Positions 1-9,427 are shown, counted from the first letter of the stretch. The stretch: 64,000 nucleotides of DNA from Neotamlana nanhaiensis (GCF_000943555.1 NZ_JTDV01000016.1:91023-155022); one strand, 5' to 3'. Translations and numbers: made by a program. Notes: a model not told the origin generated them from the sequence alone.

Positions 1-1118
1 AAACTTTCTTTACTAACTTGTGGCGCAGGATATGCTTTTGTAATGTTTAAGGTGTCGTTACCAATTAAAGGTTTATCGAAACCCAAACCACGGCGGTTGT
101 TATTTTCTGGATATTGAATTTTAGTAAATTCCTTTACGGTTGAAGGTTTAAAATACGTCGTGCCATTAAGAGTACCATAATTTGCTAACATTTGCATGTA
201 ATTAGCCAAATCTTTAGCTGTACCAAATAAACCTGCATTACCAGAAATACCACCAAATAAAGCAGCGTTTTCGTCATGAACCCAACCTTGAGCGAGCGTT
301 TTTCTGAAGATGGAATCGTTTTCGGTTGGAACAATGGCATTTTTAAAGTTCTTTTTCTTAGGAAGATAGCCTAAAGTTTCACATCCCAATGGCTTGTAAA
401 AATGCTTTTGAAGATAATTAGTGTAAGTTTCTCCTGTGATGTTTTCAATAATTTCAGGATAAATTAATGACGCTAATCCTGAGTAAGTATAGACTTTTTT
501 GTCGCTTACTTTCGATCGATTTATAATACGGAACAGCTTGTTTTTAAATCGATTCTTAACGTAAATTCCGTCGTACATTTGATTCGAAAACCGTTTGCTA
601 GCTTCAGAATGAATAAAACGCTTTTTAACGTTACCATTTTTAGTTACCGAGTTTAAAAATACAATGTAAGGTTGCAGTCCCGATTGGTGCGCTAAAAGTT
701 CACGCAGGGTAATGTGTTTTTTGTCTTTTCGGTGTTTCCATGGTTTCCAATAGTTACTAAATGGCGCGTCTAAATCTAGTTTGCCTTCCTCGTAAAGTTT
801 CATTAAAGCAGGCAACGGCCCAACAATTTTGGTGACCGATGCTAAATCGTGAATATCGTTTAATTGTACTTTGGTAATGCTGTCGTAGGTATGAAAACCG
901 TAAGCTTTGTGTAAAATAATTTGCCCTTGTTTTGCGACTAAAAGTTGCGCACCCGGAAAGGCTTTTTCGCTAATACCAAAGTGCATTATAGAATCAATCT
1001 GTGTTTTAATAAAGTCGCCATTTAAGCCAACCGATTCTGGCGAAGCATACGGCATTTGGGCATAACAAGGTTTTGTAAACCCAAGAATTAAGAGCAAATG
1101 CAATACAATTTTTTTCAT
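1..1118 (-). CDS. Serine hydrolase, beta-lactamase/PBP4 fold (3' end outside window)
   Basis: The gene starts at an ATG (complement of 1116-1118) and runs off the left edge, leaving about 372 residues. A signal peptide of about 20 residues ends in CYAQ, so the protein is probably periplasmic or exported. The class-C beta-lactamase/DD-peptidase signature is visible: S-V-T-K at residues 94-97 supplies the nucleophilic Ser and general-base Lys, and Y-T-Y-S-G near residue 215 fills the YxN position with a Gly variant. A HDENA...GGISGNAGLF block typical of the Bacteroidota members follows. The C-terminal KTG/HxG box would lie outside the window. The substrate (beta-lactam, peptidoglycan stem or ester) cannot be told from sequence. 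It diverges from the 1362 gene across 243 bp. Confidence 0.85.
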   Translation of the reverse strand, partial: MKKIVLHLLLILGFTKPCYAQMPYASPESVGLNGDFIKTQIDSIMHFGISEKAFPGAQLLVAKQGQIILHKAYGFHTYDSITKVQLNDIHDLASVTKIVGPLPALMKLYEEGKLDLDAPFSNYWKPWKHRKDKKHITLRELLAHQSGLQPYIVFLNSVTKNGNVKKRFIHSEASKRFSNQMYDGIYVKNRFKNKLFRIINRSKVSDKKVYTYSGLASLIYPEIIENITGETYTNYLQKHFYKPLGCETLGYLPKKKNFKNAIVPTENDSIFRKTLAQGWVHDENAALFGGISGNAGLFGTAKDLANYMQMLANYGTLNGTTYFKPSTVKEFTKIQYPENNNRRGLGFDKPLIGNDTLNITKAYPAPQVSKES

Positions 1119-1303
1119 GTTATATTATCAATAATTTTAAATGTGTTATTACTATCTTATTTAGCTTCCTTTTAAATGTAAACAAGTTATGGCTATTTTA
1201 CTTTTTCTCTTTTAAAAATATTTTTTAGAATATAAATTGAAAATAAATAGGAGGCTAAAAAACGAGGTAATTAGCTTAATAAGCTTTATGTTAAGGGGTT
1301 ATA

Positions 1304-1336
1304 TTGGTGTTTTTACTGGTTGGTTGATTATATTTG
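1304..1336 (+). promoter_or_regulatory. Bacteroidota-type promoter for the 1362 gene
   Basis: TTG at 1304-1306, then 22 bp, then TATATTTG at 1329-1336 matches the flavobacterial consensus TTG-N17-23-TAnnTTTG. It leaves a leader of about 20 nt before the ATG at 1362. The rest of the gap 1119-1361 is AT-rich and shows nothing else recognisable. Confidence 0.5.
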
Positions 1337-1361
1337 TAAATATTAATAATAAACATTTAAC

Positions 1362-4166
1362 ATGAAAAATGAGTTTTTATTTAAGTTTAATTTGATTTTT
1401 TTCATGTTCGTATCATTTGTAAATGCTCAGAATTTACCTCAAATACAACCTCTTAGCGAATTTGCTTTTACCGAAAAAATTTATTTACAATTAAATAATA
1501 CAATTTTTACTTCAAATGAAACGGTTTGGTTTAAAGCCATTGTTACCGATGTGTTTAACCATCCTAAAAGCCTAAGTGGTGTTGTTCATGTAGAACTTGT
1601 AGATTTTGATAAAAACATTTTAATCTCTAAAAAATTGAAATTGGAAAAAGGAATTGCAGATAGCTTTTTCCAGTTAAGAGAATCGTATCCAACGGGGCGT
1701 TATTTAATTAGAGCTTATACCAATTGGAATAGAAATTTTGGTAAAGATTTCTTTTTTGAAAGGTATATTGATTTGTTTTCTCTTGAAGATATTGATAAAG
1801 GCGAGGTAATAACAAATATAGTACTTACTAAAACACAAGAAGGAGAAGTTAAACTATCAGCAAATATAAATCCTCAAGTAATAGATGAGACGTATGCCAA
1901 AGATTTAAAGGTGCATATTCATTCTAAAAACCTTTTGGACTCCGTTGAAATTAAGAAGCAGAAAAAACAATATGCTTTGGAGTATAAAATTCCAACAGAT
2001 GCTTATAGTGTGAAGCTTAAAGTAGAATTGGAAGACACTAAATTAAAAAATAATAAGCTAAAGGTTAATAATACTCACACAAAAACAATAGTTATTGATA
2101 AAAACTTTTTAGACCTACAGTTTTTTCCTGAAGGTGGTAAACTAGTTGATGGGCTTAAAAGCAAATTAGGCTATAAAGGTGTAAAGTATAATGGTTTAGG
2201 TACAGTTGTAAATGGAGATATTGTTGATGAAAAAGACAATGTGTTATTTGAGGTGTTAAGTAACGAATTAGGTATGGGTTACATATTTTTAAAACCAGAT
2301 ATAACCAAAACGTATTACTGTAAAGTTACAAATGCCGATGGTACAATTTATAAATATGAATTACCAAAAGTACATAAGTCTGGGTATGTAATGTCTCTTT
2401 TAGAAACTACCAATTATCTAAATTTAAAAGTAGAAACCAATGTAAAAAATACAGATAGTCTTTTTGTACAGATAAAAATGAGAGGCGTTTTAATACAAGA
2501 ACATTCATTTAAAGTAGAAGACGGATTTTATCAAGTATTAATGCAAAAAAATGCTTTTAATGAAGGCATACATAGTGTTGTACTTTTAAATAATAATCAT
2601 GTGCCATTATGCGAACGTTTGTTCTATAATTTTAAAGAATCAGAAAAACTAAATATCTCGGTAAATACCAATAAACCAAGATATAGCCAACGAGATAAAA
2701 CTAAGTTAAATATAGTAGTAGCTAATACAAACGGACAGCCTGTTAAAACAAATCTTTCTCTTTTGGTTATTGATAAAAAGCAATTAGGAGATTTTAGAAA
2801 ATTGCAACCTAATATTTTATCGCATTTTTTGTTAAGCTCAGAACTAAAAGGAACAATTGAAAACCCTAAATATTATTTTAACAAGAATAGTATTAATAGA
2901 AAACGCGATATGGAATCGTTAATGCTAACTCAAGGTTGGAGTAATTATGTATTTAATAAAACCGATACAATTAACAGTTTTAGCATAAAGCCTGAAACTG
3001 ATTTATGGATCTCAGGCATAGTAAATTCTGTATTTAATAAAAATAAGCCGCCCAAAAAAACAGTTGATTTATCTTTATTTACCTTTGGAGATCCTAGAGG
3101 ATTTTATCTTCAAAAAACAGATTCTTTAGGGCGTTTTGCCTTTAACTTAGGAAGCCAGTATGCAGATACTTTAAAATTTGTAATTCAATCAACAAATAAG
3201 AAAGGTGTAAAAAAGGACTATAATATAGCATTAGATGACGCTTTAGCGCCACCAAAAATATATTATGAAGAACAACAAAATTTTCAGTTAGCCGATACCA
3301 TTGTAACCCCTTATTTAAATACAAGTATAGAAAATAAAAAAGTAAACGATGGATTTGTAACTCCCGATAATACCATTGAATTAAATGCAGTAGAATTAAC
3401 GGGGTATAACCTTACTCCAAAACGAGAAAAAGTATTTAAACTTCATGGGCCACCAGATGTAGTTATCAGCAATGAAGAACTCGAAAAAGAAGAAGAAAAA
3501 TGGATGTTTGGACTTTATAGTGTTTTAAGGTCAAAGTTCCCTGATGATATTAGGATAAAAAGAGTTAATAAATCGGGTTATGATTATTTTAAAACCAGTC
3601 AAATAGGCAGTGGTCTTGATTCATTCGATATGGCTAATGCCTTTGGTGCTGATTTTACTTTTATTTTAATTGATGGTGTTTTAATAGATCTTTATGAATA
3701 TCCGTTAGTTTCTCGTTTACCTGTAGAGGGTGTTAAGAGTTTTGAAATTCTAAATCATCCTAAAAATGCAAGAAGATATTTTTATCAAATTTTTCCAGTG
3801 TCTGAAGATATAGCTTTTAAAACATTCGCAATTATTAGTATTTATACCTATTCTGGTAAAGGGCTTTATGGTATAGGTCGTACTGAAGGCATTTTTAAAG
3901 GAGTTATTTCTGGGTTTTCTCCCAGAAAAGAATTTTATGCGCCAAAATATGATGTTCTTGAGCCAGTAGATTGGGATATTGCAGATTTACGTTCAACTAT
4001 ACACTGGTCGCCAAGTATAACAACTAATGAGCAAGGTGAAGCCGAAATAGAATTCTACAACGCAGATACCACAGGCGATATGCTCATAATTTTAGAAGCA
4101 ATTTCGCCTGATGGTAAATTAGGTTATTTTGAGTCAACCTACCAAGTTAGTAAATGGGAAAAATAA
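1362..4166 (+). CDS. Large exported MG2/TonB-plug-like surface protein
   Basis: 934 residues with an N-terminal signal peptide ending VNAQ. Residues about 35-140 (EKIYLQLNN...TVWFKAIV...YPTGRYLIRAYT) look like the alpha-2-macroglobulin MG2 domain. FFPEGGKLVDGL near 255 and NISVNTNKPRYSQRDKTKL near 435 look like further beta-sandwich modules. A plug-like segment follows near 690-800 (VVISNEELEKEEE, ILIDGVLID, VKSFEILNHP). The ending (DLRSTIHWSPSITTNEQGEAEIEFYNADTTGDM) is the macroglobulin-like C-terminus common in Bacteroidota. No outer-membrane barrel is evident after the plug region, so transport as in a true TonB receptor is unlikely. Its role is unknown; surface or periplasmic localisation is inferred. 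It abuts hemB convergently with zero bases between stop codons. Confidence 0.7.
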   Translation: MKNEFLFKFNLIFFMFVSFVNAQNLPQIQPLSEFAFTEKIYLQLNNTIFTSNETVWFKAIVTDVFNHPKSLSGVVHVELVDFDKNILISKKLKLEKGIADSFFQLRESYPTGRYLIRAYTNWNRNFGKDFFFERYIDLFSLEDIDKGEVITNIVLTKTQEGEVKLSANINPQVIDETYAKDLKVHIHSKNLLDSVEIKKQKKQYALEYKIPTDAYSVKLKVELEDTKLKNNKLKVNNTHTKTIVIDKNFLDLQFFPEGGKLVDGLKSKLGYKGVKYNGLGTVVNGDIVDEKDNVLFEVLSNELGMGYIFLKPDITKTYYCKVTNADGTIYKYELPKVHKSGYVMSLLETTNYLNLKVETNVKNTDSLFVQIKMRGVLIQEHSFKVEDGFYQVLMQKNAFNEGIHSVVLLNNNHVPLCERLFYNFKESEKLNISVNTNKPRYSQRDKTKLNIVVANTNGQPVKTNLSLLVIDKKQLGDFRKLQPNILSHFLLSSELKGTIENPKYYFNKNSINRKRDMESLMLTQGWSNYVFNKTDTINSFSIKPETDLWISGIVNSVFNKNKPPKKTVDLSLFTFGDPRGFYLQKTDSLGRFAFNLGSQYADTLKFVIQSTNKKGVKKDYNIALDDALAPPKIYYEEQQNFQLADTIVTPYLNTSIENKKVNDGFVTPDNTIELNAVELTGYNLTPKREKVFKLHGPPDVVISNEELEKEEEKWMFGLYSVLRSKFPDDIRIKRVNKSGYDYFKTSQIGSGLDSFDMANAFGADFTFILIDGVLIDLYEYPLVSRLPVEGVKSFEILNHPKNARRYFYQIFPVSEDIAFKTFAIISIYTYSGKGLYGIGRTEGIFKGVISGFSPRKEFYAPKYDVLEPVDWDIADLRSTIHWSPSITTNEQGEAEIEFYNADTTGDMLIILEAISPDGKLGYFESTYQVSKWEK

Positions 4167-5156
4167 TTATGATATTAGCTTCATTAAATCTTTAGCAAAA
4201 TAACTCGCTATAATATCAGCACCTGCGCGCTTAAATGCCATGGTGGTTTCTAGCATCACTTGGTCGTGGTTAAGCCAACCTTTTTCGGCAGCAGCTTTAA
4301 TCATGGCGTATTCGCCAGAAACTTGATATACAGCTACAGGAACATTGACTTCATTTTTTATCTCTCGCAGAATATCTAAATACGATAAACCTGGTTTTAC
4401 CATAACAATATCGGCGCCTTCATCAATATCCATTTCGGTTTCTCGAATGGCCTCAAAGCGGTTGCCAAAATCCATTTGATAGGTTTTTTTATCCTTCGGG
4501 ATATCAACAACATCTACCGGAGCAGAATCTAGCGCATCACGAAATGGCCCGTAAAATGCCGATGCATATTTAGCCGAATAGCTCATAATACCAGTGTTTA
4601 TAAAACCTTCATCTTCTAAAGCTTCGCGAATGGTAAGAATGCGTCCGTCCATCATATCGCTTGGCGCCACAAAATCGGCACCTGCTTTGGCGTGCGAAAT
4701 ACTCATTTCTGCAAGAAATTCGGCAGTGTCATCGTTTATTATTTGTCCGTTTTCAATAATGCCATCATGTCCGTAAACCGAGTAAGGGTCTAAAGCTACA
4801 TCAGTCATCACCAACATATCAGGACAAACGTTTTTAACGGTTTTTATGGCGCGTTGCATTAATCCGTTGGGGTTTAAAGCTTCAGCACCTTTATTGTCTT
4901 TTAAATTATCGGGCACTTTTACAAATAATAACACCGATTTTAAGCCTAATCGCCACAATTCCTTAACTTCATTTTCAAGCAAATCTAAACTGTAACGGTA
5001 GTAATTTGGCATAGAAGCAATTTCGTCTTTAACACCTTTGCCTTCAACCACAAAAAGTGGCACTAAAAAATCGTTTGGAGTTAATACGGTTTCGCGAACT
5101 AAACTACGAATGGCTTCGTTGGTTCTTAATCGTCTATTTCTTCTTAATGGATACAT
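4167..5156 (-). CDS. hemB: Porphobilinogen synthase (delta-aminolevulinate dehydratase)
   Basis: 329 residues, normal length. It condenses two 5-aminolevulinate molecules into porphobilinogen in the cytoplasm. The two Schiff-base lysines are visible: K196 in SYSAKYASAFYGPFRDA and K254 in VMVKPGLSYLD. The active-site metal loop reads DVALDPYSVYGHDG (residues 119-132), where zinc-type enzymes carry three cysteines. This is therefore the Asp-type, Zn-independent form, probably using Mg. It is the distal gene of the minus-strand haem arm, 54 bp after hemF. Its stop codon directly abuts that of the convergent 1362 gene, leaving no room for a dedicated intergenic terminator. Confidence 0.97.
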   Translation of the reverse strand: MYPLRRNRRLRTNEAIRSLVRETVLTPNDFLVPLFVVEGKGVKDEIASMPNYYRYSLDLLENEVKELWRLGLKSVLLFVKVPDNLKDNKGAEALNPNGLMQRAIKTVKNVCPDMLVMTDVALDPYSVYGHDGIIENGQIINDDTAEFLAEMSISHAKAGADFVAPSDMMDGRILTIREALEDEGFINTGIMSYSAKYASAFYGPFRDALDSAPVDVVDIPKDKKTYQMDFGNRFEAIRETEMDIDEGADIVMVKPGLSYLDILREIKNEVNVPVAVYQVSGEYAMIKAAAEKGWLNHDQVMLETTMAFKRAGADIIASYFAKDLMKLIS

Positions 5157-5210
5157 GCTTTTTAATTTAAAAAGTTAAAAGTGTAAAATTACAAGTTGCT
5201 TACTCAAACT

Positions 5211-6113
5211 CTACACCCAATCTATGGGTTTTTTTAATACTTCAATTAATTTTTCTTCCTCGCTTCCAGCTTCAGGTTGATGGTCGTAAACCCATTGCAC
5301 ATGCGGTGGTAAGCTCATTAAAATACTTTCTATACGTCCGTTAGTTTTTAAACCAAACAATGTCCCTTTATCATGCACTAAATTGAACTCAACATAACGG
5401 CCACGACGAATTTCTTGCCAATCGCGTTGTGCTTTTGTATATGGTAAATCTTTGCGTTTTTCAACAATAGGTAGATAGGCGCTAAGGAAACTATTGCCAA
5501 CTTCAGTCACGAAATTGTACCAATTTTCCATGGTCATATCTTCTGATGCTTTACAATAATCGAAAAATAAACCGCCTATACCGCGCCCTTCGTTGCGATG
5601 TGTGTTGTGAAAATATTCATCGCAACGCGCTTTGTATTTTGGGTAAAATGCTGTATTGTGTTTATCGCAAGCGGTTTTACATGTTTGGTGGAAGTGTTTC
5701 GCATCCTCTTCAAATAAATAATAGGGCGTAAGGTCTTGTCCGCCACCAAACCATTGGTCAACAATATTGCCTTTTTGGTCATACATTTCAAAATAGCGCC
5801 AATTCGCATGAACAGTCGGCACCATAGGGTTTTTTGGGTGTAGCACTAAACTTAATCCGCAGGCAAAAAAATCGGCATCCTTTACGCCAAAGTAAGCTTG
5901 CATGCTGTCTGGAAGTTTACCATGAACACCAGAGATATTTACACCACCTTTTTCAAAAACATGACCATTTTCTATAACGCGGGTACGACCACCACCGCCT
6001 TCAGGTCGTTCCCAAATATCTTCTTGAAATTTAGCTTTACCATCAATAGCTTCTAAACCAGAAGTTATGGTGTTTTGTAAATCATGTATGTATTGGTAGA
6101 ATTTGTCTTTCAT
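5211..6113 (-). CDS. hemF: Oxygen-dependent coproporphyrinogen III oxidase
   Basis: 300 residues from the ATG at 6113. An in-frame TTG at 6128 would add five residues but is less likely. The enzyme oxidatively decarboxylates coproporphyrinogen III to protoporphyrinogen IX using O2. Family signatures are all present: the glycine-rich EGGGGRTRVIENGHVFEKGG, HANWRYFEMYD, WFGGGQDLTPYYLFEEDAKHFH and RGRYVEFNLVHDKGTLFGL. No oxygen-independent hemN occurs in the window, which suggests aerobic haem synthesis, although hemN may lie elsewhere. It is preceded by a palindromic repeat at 6180-6204 that separates it from the EI24 gene. Confidence 0.97.
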   Translation of the reverse strand: MKDKFYQYIHDLQNTITSGLEAIDGKAKFQEDIWERPEGGGGRTRVIENGHVFEKGGVNISGVHGKLPDSMQAYFGVKDADFFACGLSLVLHPKNPMVPTVHANWRYFEMYDQKGNIVDQWFGGGQDLTPYYLFEEDAKHFHQTCKTACDKHNTAFYPKYKARCDEYFHNTHRNEGRGIGGLFFDYCKASEDMTMENWYNFVTEVGNSFLSAYLPIVEKRKDLPYTKAQRDWQEIRRGRYVEFNLVHDKGTLFGLKTNGRIESILMSLPPHVQWVYDHQPEAGSEEEKLIEVLKKPIDWV

Positions 6114-6179
6114 GTTTGTTTTATTCAAGTTGGTTATTTGTTTGTGAAGTTGAAGCGGTTATTTGATTGTTTTCTAAAT

Positions 6180-6204
6180 CTGTCAGGTTTTCAAAACCTG
6201 ACAG
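6180..6204. repeat. Perfect 12-bp-arm intergenic palindrome
   Basis: CTGTCAGGTTTT (6180-6191), then C, then AAAACCTGACAG (6193-6204). The palindrome is perfect and is flanked by further partial copies of the CAGGT motif. It sits between the EI24 gene (ends 6212) and hemF. From memory, this motif is a dispersed intergenic repeat in flavobacterial genomes; only one copy was noticed here. It could attenuate read-through into hemF-hemB. Confidence 0.65.
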
Positions 6205-6211
6205 GTCTTAA

Positions 6212-6952
6212 TTAATTTTCTACATTCAGTATTTCTATCGTTTTAGTTGAAGCCGCAGTAACAGATAGCGGTAGCACTAAAATAACACCGATAACAGGAA
6301 TTAATAAAAATAGTAAAAACACAATACCGTTACCTATTGCTAAACCACGATTTTTGCGCACAAATTGTATGCTTTCTTTGTATTTAAAATGGCGTTCTAG
6401 CGTATAATCCATATTACCAAAACCAGCATAATAGGCTTGCAGTAGAAATAATAAAATGGTTGAAAATATATTTACAACAGGTATTAATTTTAAGAGTAAA
6501 ATGGGAATTGTGTACAACAGTTCCATGCCCAAATTTCTAAGATTTATGCGTATACCACGCCATAATTGTTGATTAAATGTGGTATTACGATGGTAATGCA
6601 CTGTTTTGCCTGTTATGTGCGCTTCAATTTTTTCGGAAACGGGACTCATAAATGGCGCCGATAAGGCCATAATAATGTGTTTGTAGAGTATTAAGCCAAT
6701 TACGAGTACGATGAGTCCGCCGAGAAAAGCACTTAAGGTCTCAAAAGTATCGTGACCCCAATCCCAAATCCAGATTTTAGCAATAAAATGCCCAATGTTA
6801 TCGGATAAGCTATACGCCGTACCAAAAATAATTATGGCTGTAACGAAGCTAATTAACATAGGCACTGCGAAAAATTTCCAGAGTTTTAGTTTAGATATTA
6901 AACCAAATGCTCCGGCATAACCTTGCAACCCCTTTAGTATGTTTTTTATCAT
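6212..6952 (-). CDS. EI24-domain (CysZ-like) membrane protein
   Basis: 246 residues with four or more hydrophobic segments (about 27-50, 75-95, 150-180 and 205-240). The opening GLQGYAGAFGLISKLKLWKFFAVPML and the motif LSAPFMSPVSEKIEAHITG are characteristic of the EI24/CysZ superfamily. The YYAGFGNMDYTLERH block and the following RKNRGLAIGNGIVFLLFLLIPVIG are also typical of it. CysZ proteins move sulfate, but no sulfate-assimilation gene is nearby and the substrate here is unknown. The gene lies within the minus-strand haem run, 6 bp after trkH and before hemF, so it is probably co-transcribed with them. Confidence 0.8.
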   Translation of the reverse strand: MIKNILKGLQGYAGAFGLISKLKLWKFFAVPMLISFVTAIIIFGTAYSLSDNIGHFIAKIWIWDWGHDTFETLSAFLGGLIVLVIGLILYKHIIMALSAPFMSPVSEKIEAHITGKTVHYHRNTTFNQQLWRGIRINLRNLGMELLYTIPILLLKLIPVVNIFSTILLFLLQAYYAGFGNMDYTLERHFKYKESIQFVRKNRGLAIGNGIVFLLFLLIPVIGVILVLPLSVTAASTKTIEILNVEN

Positions 6953-6958
6953 ATTTAT

Positions 6959-8308
6959 TTATATTGCAATATCTTCTTTTAAGATTTTATGTTTCTGGTT
7001 TTCTTTCTTTCTATGCCATAGTGCTAGTCCAAAAGTTAAAACACCTAGGCGACCTATAAACATTAAAACAATAATAATTAATTTGCCTATTGTATTTAGT
7101 TTAGTTGTAATGCCTGTGCTAACACCTACAGTTCCTAAGGCAGATGCTACTTCAAATAGAATGTCTTCAAATTTAAAGTCGTTTGTAAAAGTTATTAAAA
7201 AAGTGCCCAAAACAATAATTGTTGTGTAAAAAATAAAAGCAGATGTGGCGATGTAAAGTCTTTCAAAAGGAATAACTCTATGCATAAAAGTTATTTTTTT
7301 TTGTCCTCGTAATCTACTTTTAATTATGGCGTAAATGGCAGATAGGGTTGTTATTTTAATGCCTCCAGCAGTTCCAGAAGGAGATGCGCCAACGTACATT
7401 AAGAAAATGCAAACTAATAGCATTGATTGGTTAAATAATCCAAAATCAACCGTATTAAAACCAACGGTAGTCATTGCAGACATACTTTGAAAAAAAGATG
7501 CTAATAACCTGCCTTGGGTTAATTGAGTGATAGAAGGTTCGAACCAATATAAAAAACAGGTACCAAAGCTTAAAAGTATGATAAACCCATAAAGTATAAT
7601 TTTTGTGGTGAAACTAATTTTATGTGTAAAATTTTTAACTTTTAAATAAAAATCTGTAACAACAATAAATCCTAAAGAGCCAAAAATTGCAAGTAAAGCA
7701 ACTGTGAAATTTAATAAAGGATTATTTGCATAATCAATAAAACTATTGTTAAATAAACTAAATCCGGCTGTACAAAATGTGCTTACACTATGAAAAATAG
7801 CAGACCATAAAGCGTTAAAAAAAGGTAGGTCTTGTTTAAAAACAATGAAAAACATTATGCTCCCCAAAATTTCCATTATTAGCGTAAATATGATTACTGA
7901 TTTTAAAAAATCTTTAATTTGGATGCTTTCAGGTAAAATAAACTCAGTGGATAATATTTTTTTATGCCATAGCGTCATTTTTTTTGTGGTGCTTAACAAC
8001 ATGTAAGTTGTAAATGTTAAATATCCAATACCACCGAGTTGAATTAATATCATGATGATAAATTGACCAAAAAAATTATAACTATCGAAGACAGATACGG
8101 TAACTAGGCCTGTGGTAGATACGGCAGAGGTTGCTGTAAACAAGTTGTCTAAAATAGACACGTCAGTTTTATGAAATATTGGAATGCATAATAAAACAAA
8201 ACCAGCTAAAACATACGTCAAAAACCCATAAAATAGGTTCTGTTGAGGAGTCCATTTTTTTTTAAAAAGTGTGTATTTTTTTTGTATGTTTTTTAATGAA
8301 GCTCCCAT
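6959..8308 (-). CDS. TrkH/KtrB-family potassium channel subunit
   Basis: 449 residues, highly hydrophobic. It has four pore-loop repeats with the expected filter glycines: TSAVSTTGLVTV (about 60-71), STFCTAGFSLF, MSAMTTVGFNTVD and ASALGTVGVSTG. The PSGTAGGIK block after the third loop is a TrkH/KtrB hallmark. These subunits form an inner-membrane K+ (sometimes Na+) channel gated by a cytoplasmic RCK partner (TrkA/KtrA). No such partner gene is in the window. The gene sits between hemE (12 bp) and EI24 (6 bp), an unexpected place for ion transport in a haem run. Confidence 0.92.
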   Translation of the reverse strand: MGASLKNIQKKYTLFKKKWTPQQNLFYGFLTYVLAGFVLLCIPIFHKTDVSILDNLFTATSAVSTTGLVTVSVFDSYNFFGQFIIMILIQLGGIGYLTFTTYMLLSTTKKMTLWHKKILSTEFILPESIQIKDFLKSVIIFTLIMEILGSIMFFIVFKQDLPFFNALWSAIFHSVSTFCTAGFSLFNNSFIDYANNPLLNFTVALLAIFGSLGFIVVTDFYLKVKNFTHKISFTTKIILYGFIILLSFGTCFLYWFEPSITQLTQGRLLASFFQSMSAMTTVGFNTVDFGLFNQSMLLVCIFLMYVGASPSGTAGGIKITTLSAIYAIIKSRLRGQKKITFMHRVIPFERLYIATSAFIFYTTIIVLGTFLITFTNDFKFEDILFEVASALGTVGVSTGITTKLNTIGKLIIIVLMFIGRLGVLTFGLALWHRKKENQKHKILKEDIAI

Positions 8309-8320
8309 CGTTAGCTGTTG

Positions 8321-9346
8321 TTACTCTTTATATTCCTTTACAGCATCAATAAACGCTTTGGCATGATCTAACGGAATGTTAGGTAAAATACCATGACCTA
8401 GGTTTACAATGTATTTATCTTTACCAAAATCGTTAATCATTTGGGTAACCATTTTTTTGATTTCTGAAGGTGGTGACAGCAAACGCGACGGATCGAAATT
8501 ACCTTGTAACGTAATGTTTCCGCCAGTTAAATAACGTGCATTTTTTGCAGAACACGTCCAATCGACACCCAGCGCTGAAGCACCAGATTTTGCCATAACA
8601 TCGAGTGCAAACCAACACCCTTTACCAAAGGCAATTACTGGAGCATCATTTTTTAAGGCATCGATTATTTGCTGAATATATTGCCAAGAGAATTCTTGAT
8701 AATCGGTTGGCGATAACATGCCGCCCCAAGAATCGAAAACTTGAACAGCGTTAACGCCTGCTTTTACTTTTTCTTTTAGGTAAGCAATGGTGGTATCGGT
8801 TATTTTTTGAAGCATTTGGTGTGCCGCAATTGGGTTTGTAAAGCAAAATTCTTTGGCCTTATCAAACGTTTTGCTGCCTTGACCTTGTACACAGTAACAA
8901 AGAATAGTCCATGGTGAACCAGCAAAACCAATTAACGGAATTTCGTTATTTAATAGTTCTTTAGTGGCTTTTATGGCTTCGTAAACGTAGTTTAGTTCTT
9001 CTTTTACATCTGGAACAATAACGTTGTCAACATCTTTTTGCGTACGGATTGGGTTAGGCAAATACGGACCAAAATTAGGTTTCATTTGCACTTCGATATT
9101 CATGGCTTGCGGAATAACCAAAATATCACTAAATAAAATAGCAGCATCCATACCGTATCTGCGGATAGGTTGCACCGTAATTTCACTAGCTAACTCGGGT
9201 GTTTGGCAGCGTGTGAAAAAATCGTATTTCTCACGAATAGCCATAAATTCTGGAAGGTAACGTCCTGCTTGACGCATCATCCATACTGGTGGACGTTCAA
9301 CAGTTTCACCTTTTAATGCTCTTAAAAATAAATCGTTTTTAATCAT
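8321..9346 (-). CDS. hemE: Uroporphyrinogen decarboxylase
   Basis: 341 residues from the ATG at 9346 ([14 protein letters not shown]), the usual start for the family. A longer frame begins at 9364, but that extension falls in a dispersed palindromic repeat and is rejected. The enzyme decarboxylates the four acetate side chains of uroporphyrinogen III to give coproporphyrinogen III. Hallmarks seen are [15 protein letters not shown] near the N-terminus (substrate-binding Arg), [28 protein letters not shown] and a C-terminal [14 protein letters not shown]. It belongs to the minus-strand haem arm, with hemCD upstream. Confidence 0.97.
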   Translation of the reverse strand: MIKNDLFLRALKGETVERPPVWMMRQAGRYLPEFMAIREKYDFFTRCQTPELASEITVQPIRRYGMDAAILFSDILVIPQAMNIEVQMKPNFGPYLPNPIRTQKDVDNVIVPDVKEELNYVYEAIKATKELLNNEIPLIGFAGSPWTILCYCVQGQGSKTFDKAKEFCFTNPIAAHQMLQKITDTTIAYLKEKVKAGVNAVQVFDSWGGMLSPTDYQEFSWQYIQQIIDALKNDAPVIAFGKGCWFALDVMAKSGASALGVDWTCSAKNARYLTGGNITLQGNFDPSRLLSPPSEIKKMVTQMINDFGKDKYIVNLGHGILPNIPLDHAKAFIDAVKEYKE

Positions 9347-9360
9347 ATGATTTTGTCTAG

Positions 9361-9427
9361 TCATTGCGAGGAGGAACGACGTGGCAATCTTTTTATGAGA
9401 TTACTTCGTCATGCTGCCTCGTAATGA
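9361..9427. repeat. Imperfect long inverted repeat between hemCD and hemE
   Basis: A 30-nt left arm (9361-9390, beginning TCATTGCGAGGAGG and ending GTGGCAATCT) and a 30-nt right arm (9398-9427, beginning AGATTACTTCGTCATG and ending CTCGTAATGA) pair at roughly four positions in five around a 7-nt loop. The transcript would form a long hairpin. The wording resembles a dispersed repeat seen in many Bacteroidota and other genomes. It fills nearly the whole 85-bp hemCD-hemE gap. Confidence 0.75.

Noticed and set aside
6114..6128. TTG start for hemF five codons upstream
   Set aside because: The ATG at 6113 gives the normal HemF N-terminus and the extra residues are not typical of the family.
7536..7545. 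GGTTCGAACC, resembling a tRNA T-loop
   Set aside because: It lies inside the trkH coding sequence with no acceptor, D or anticodon arms around it.
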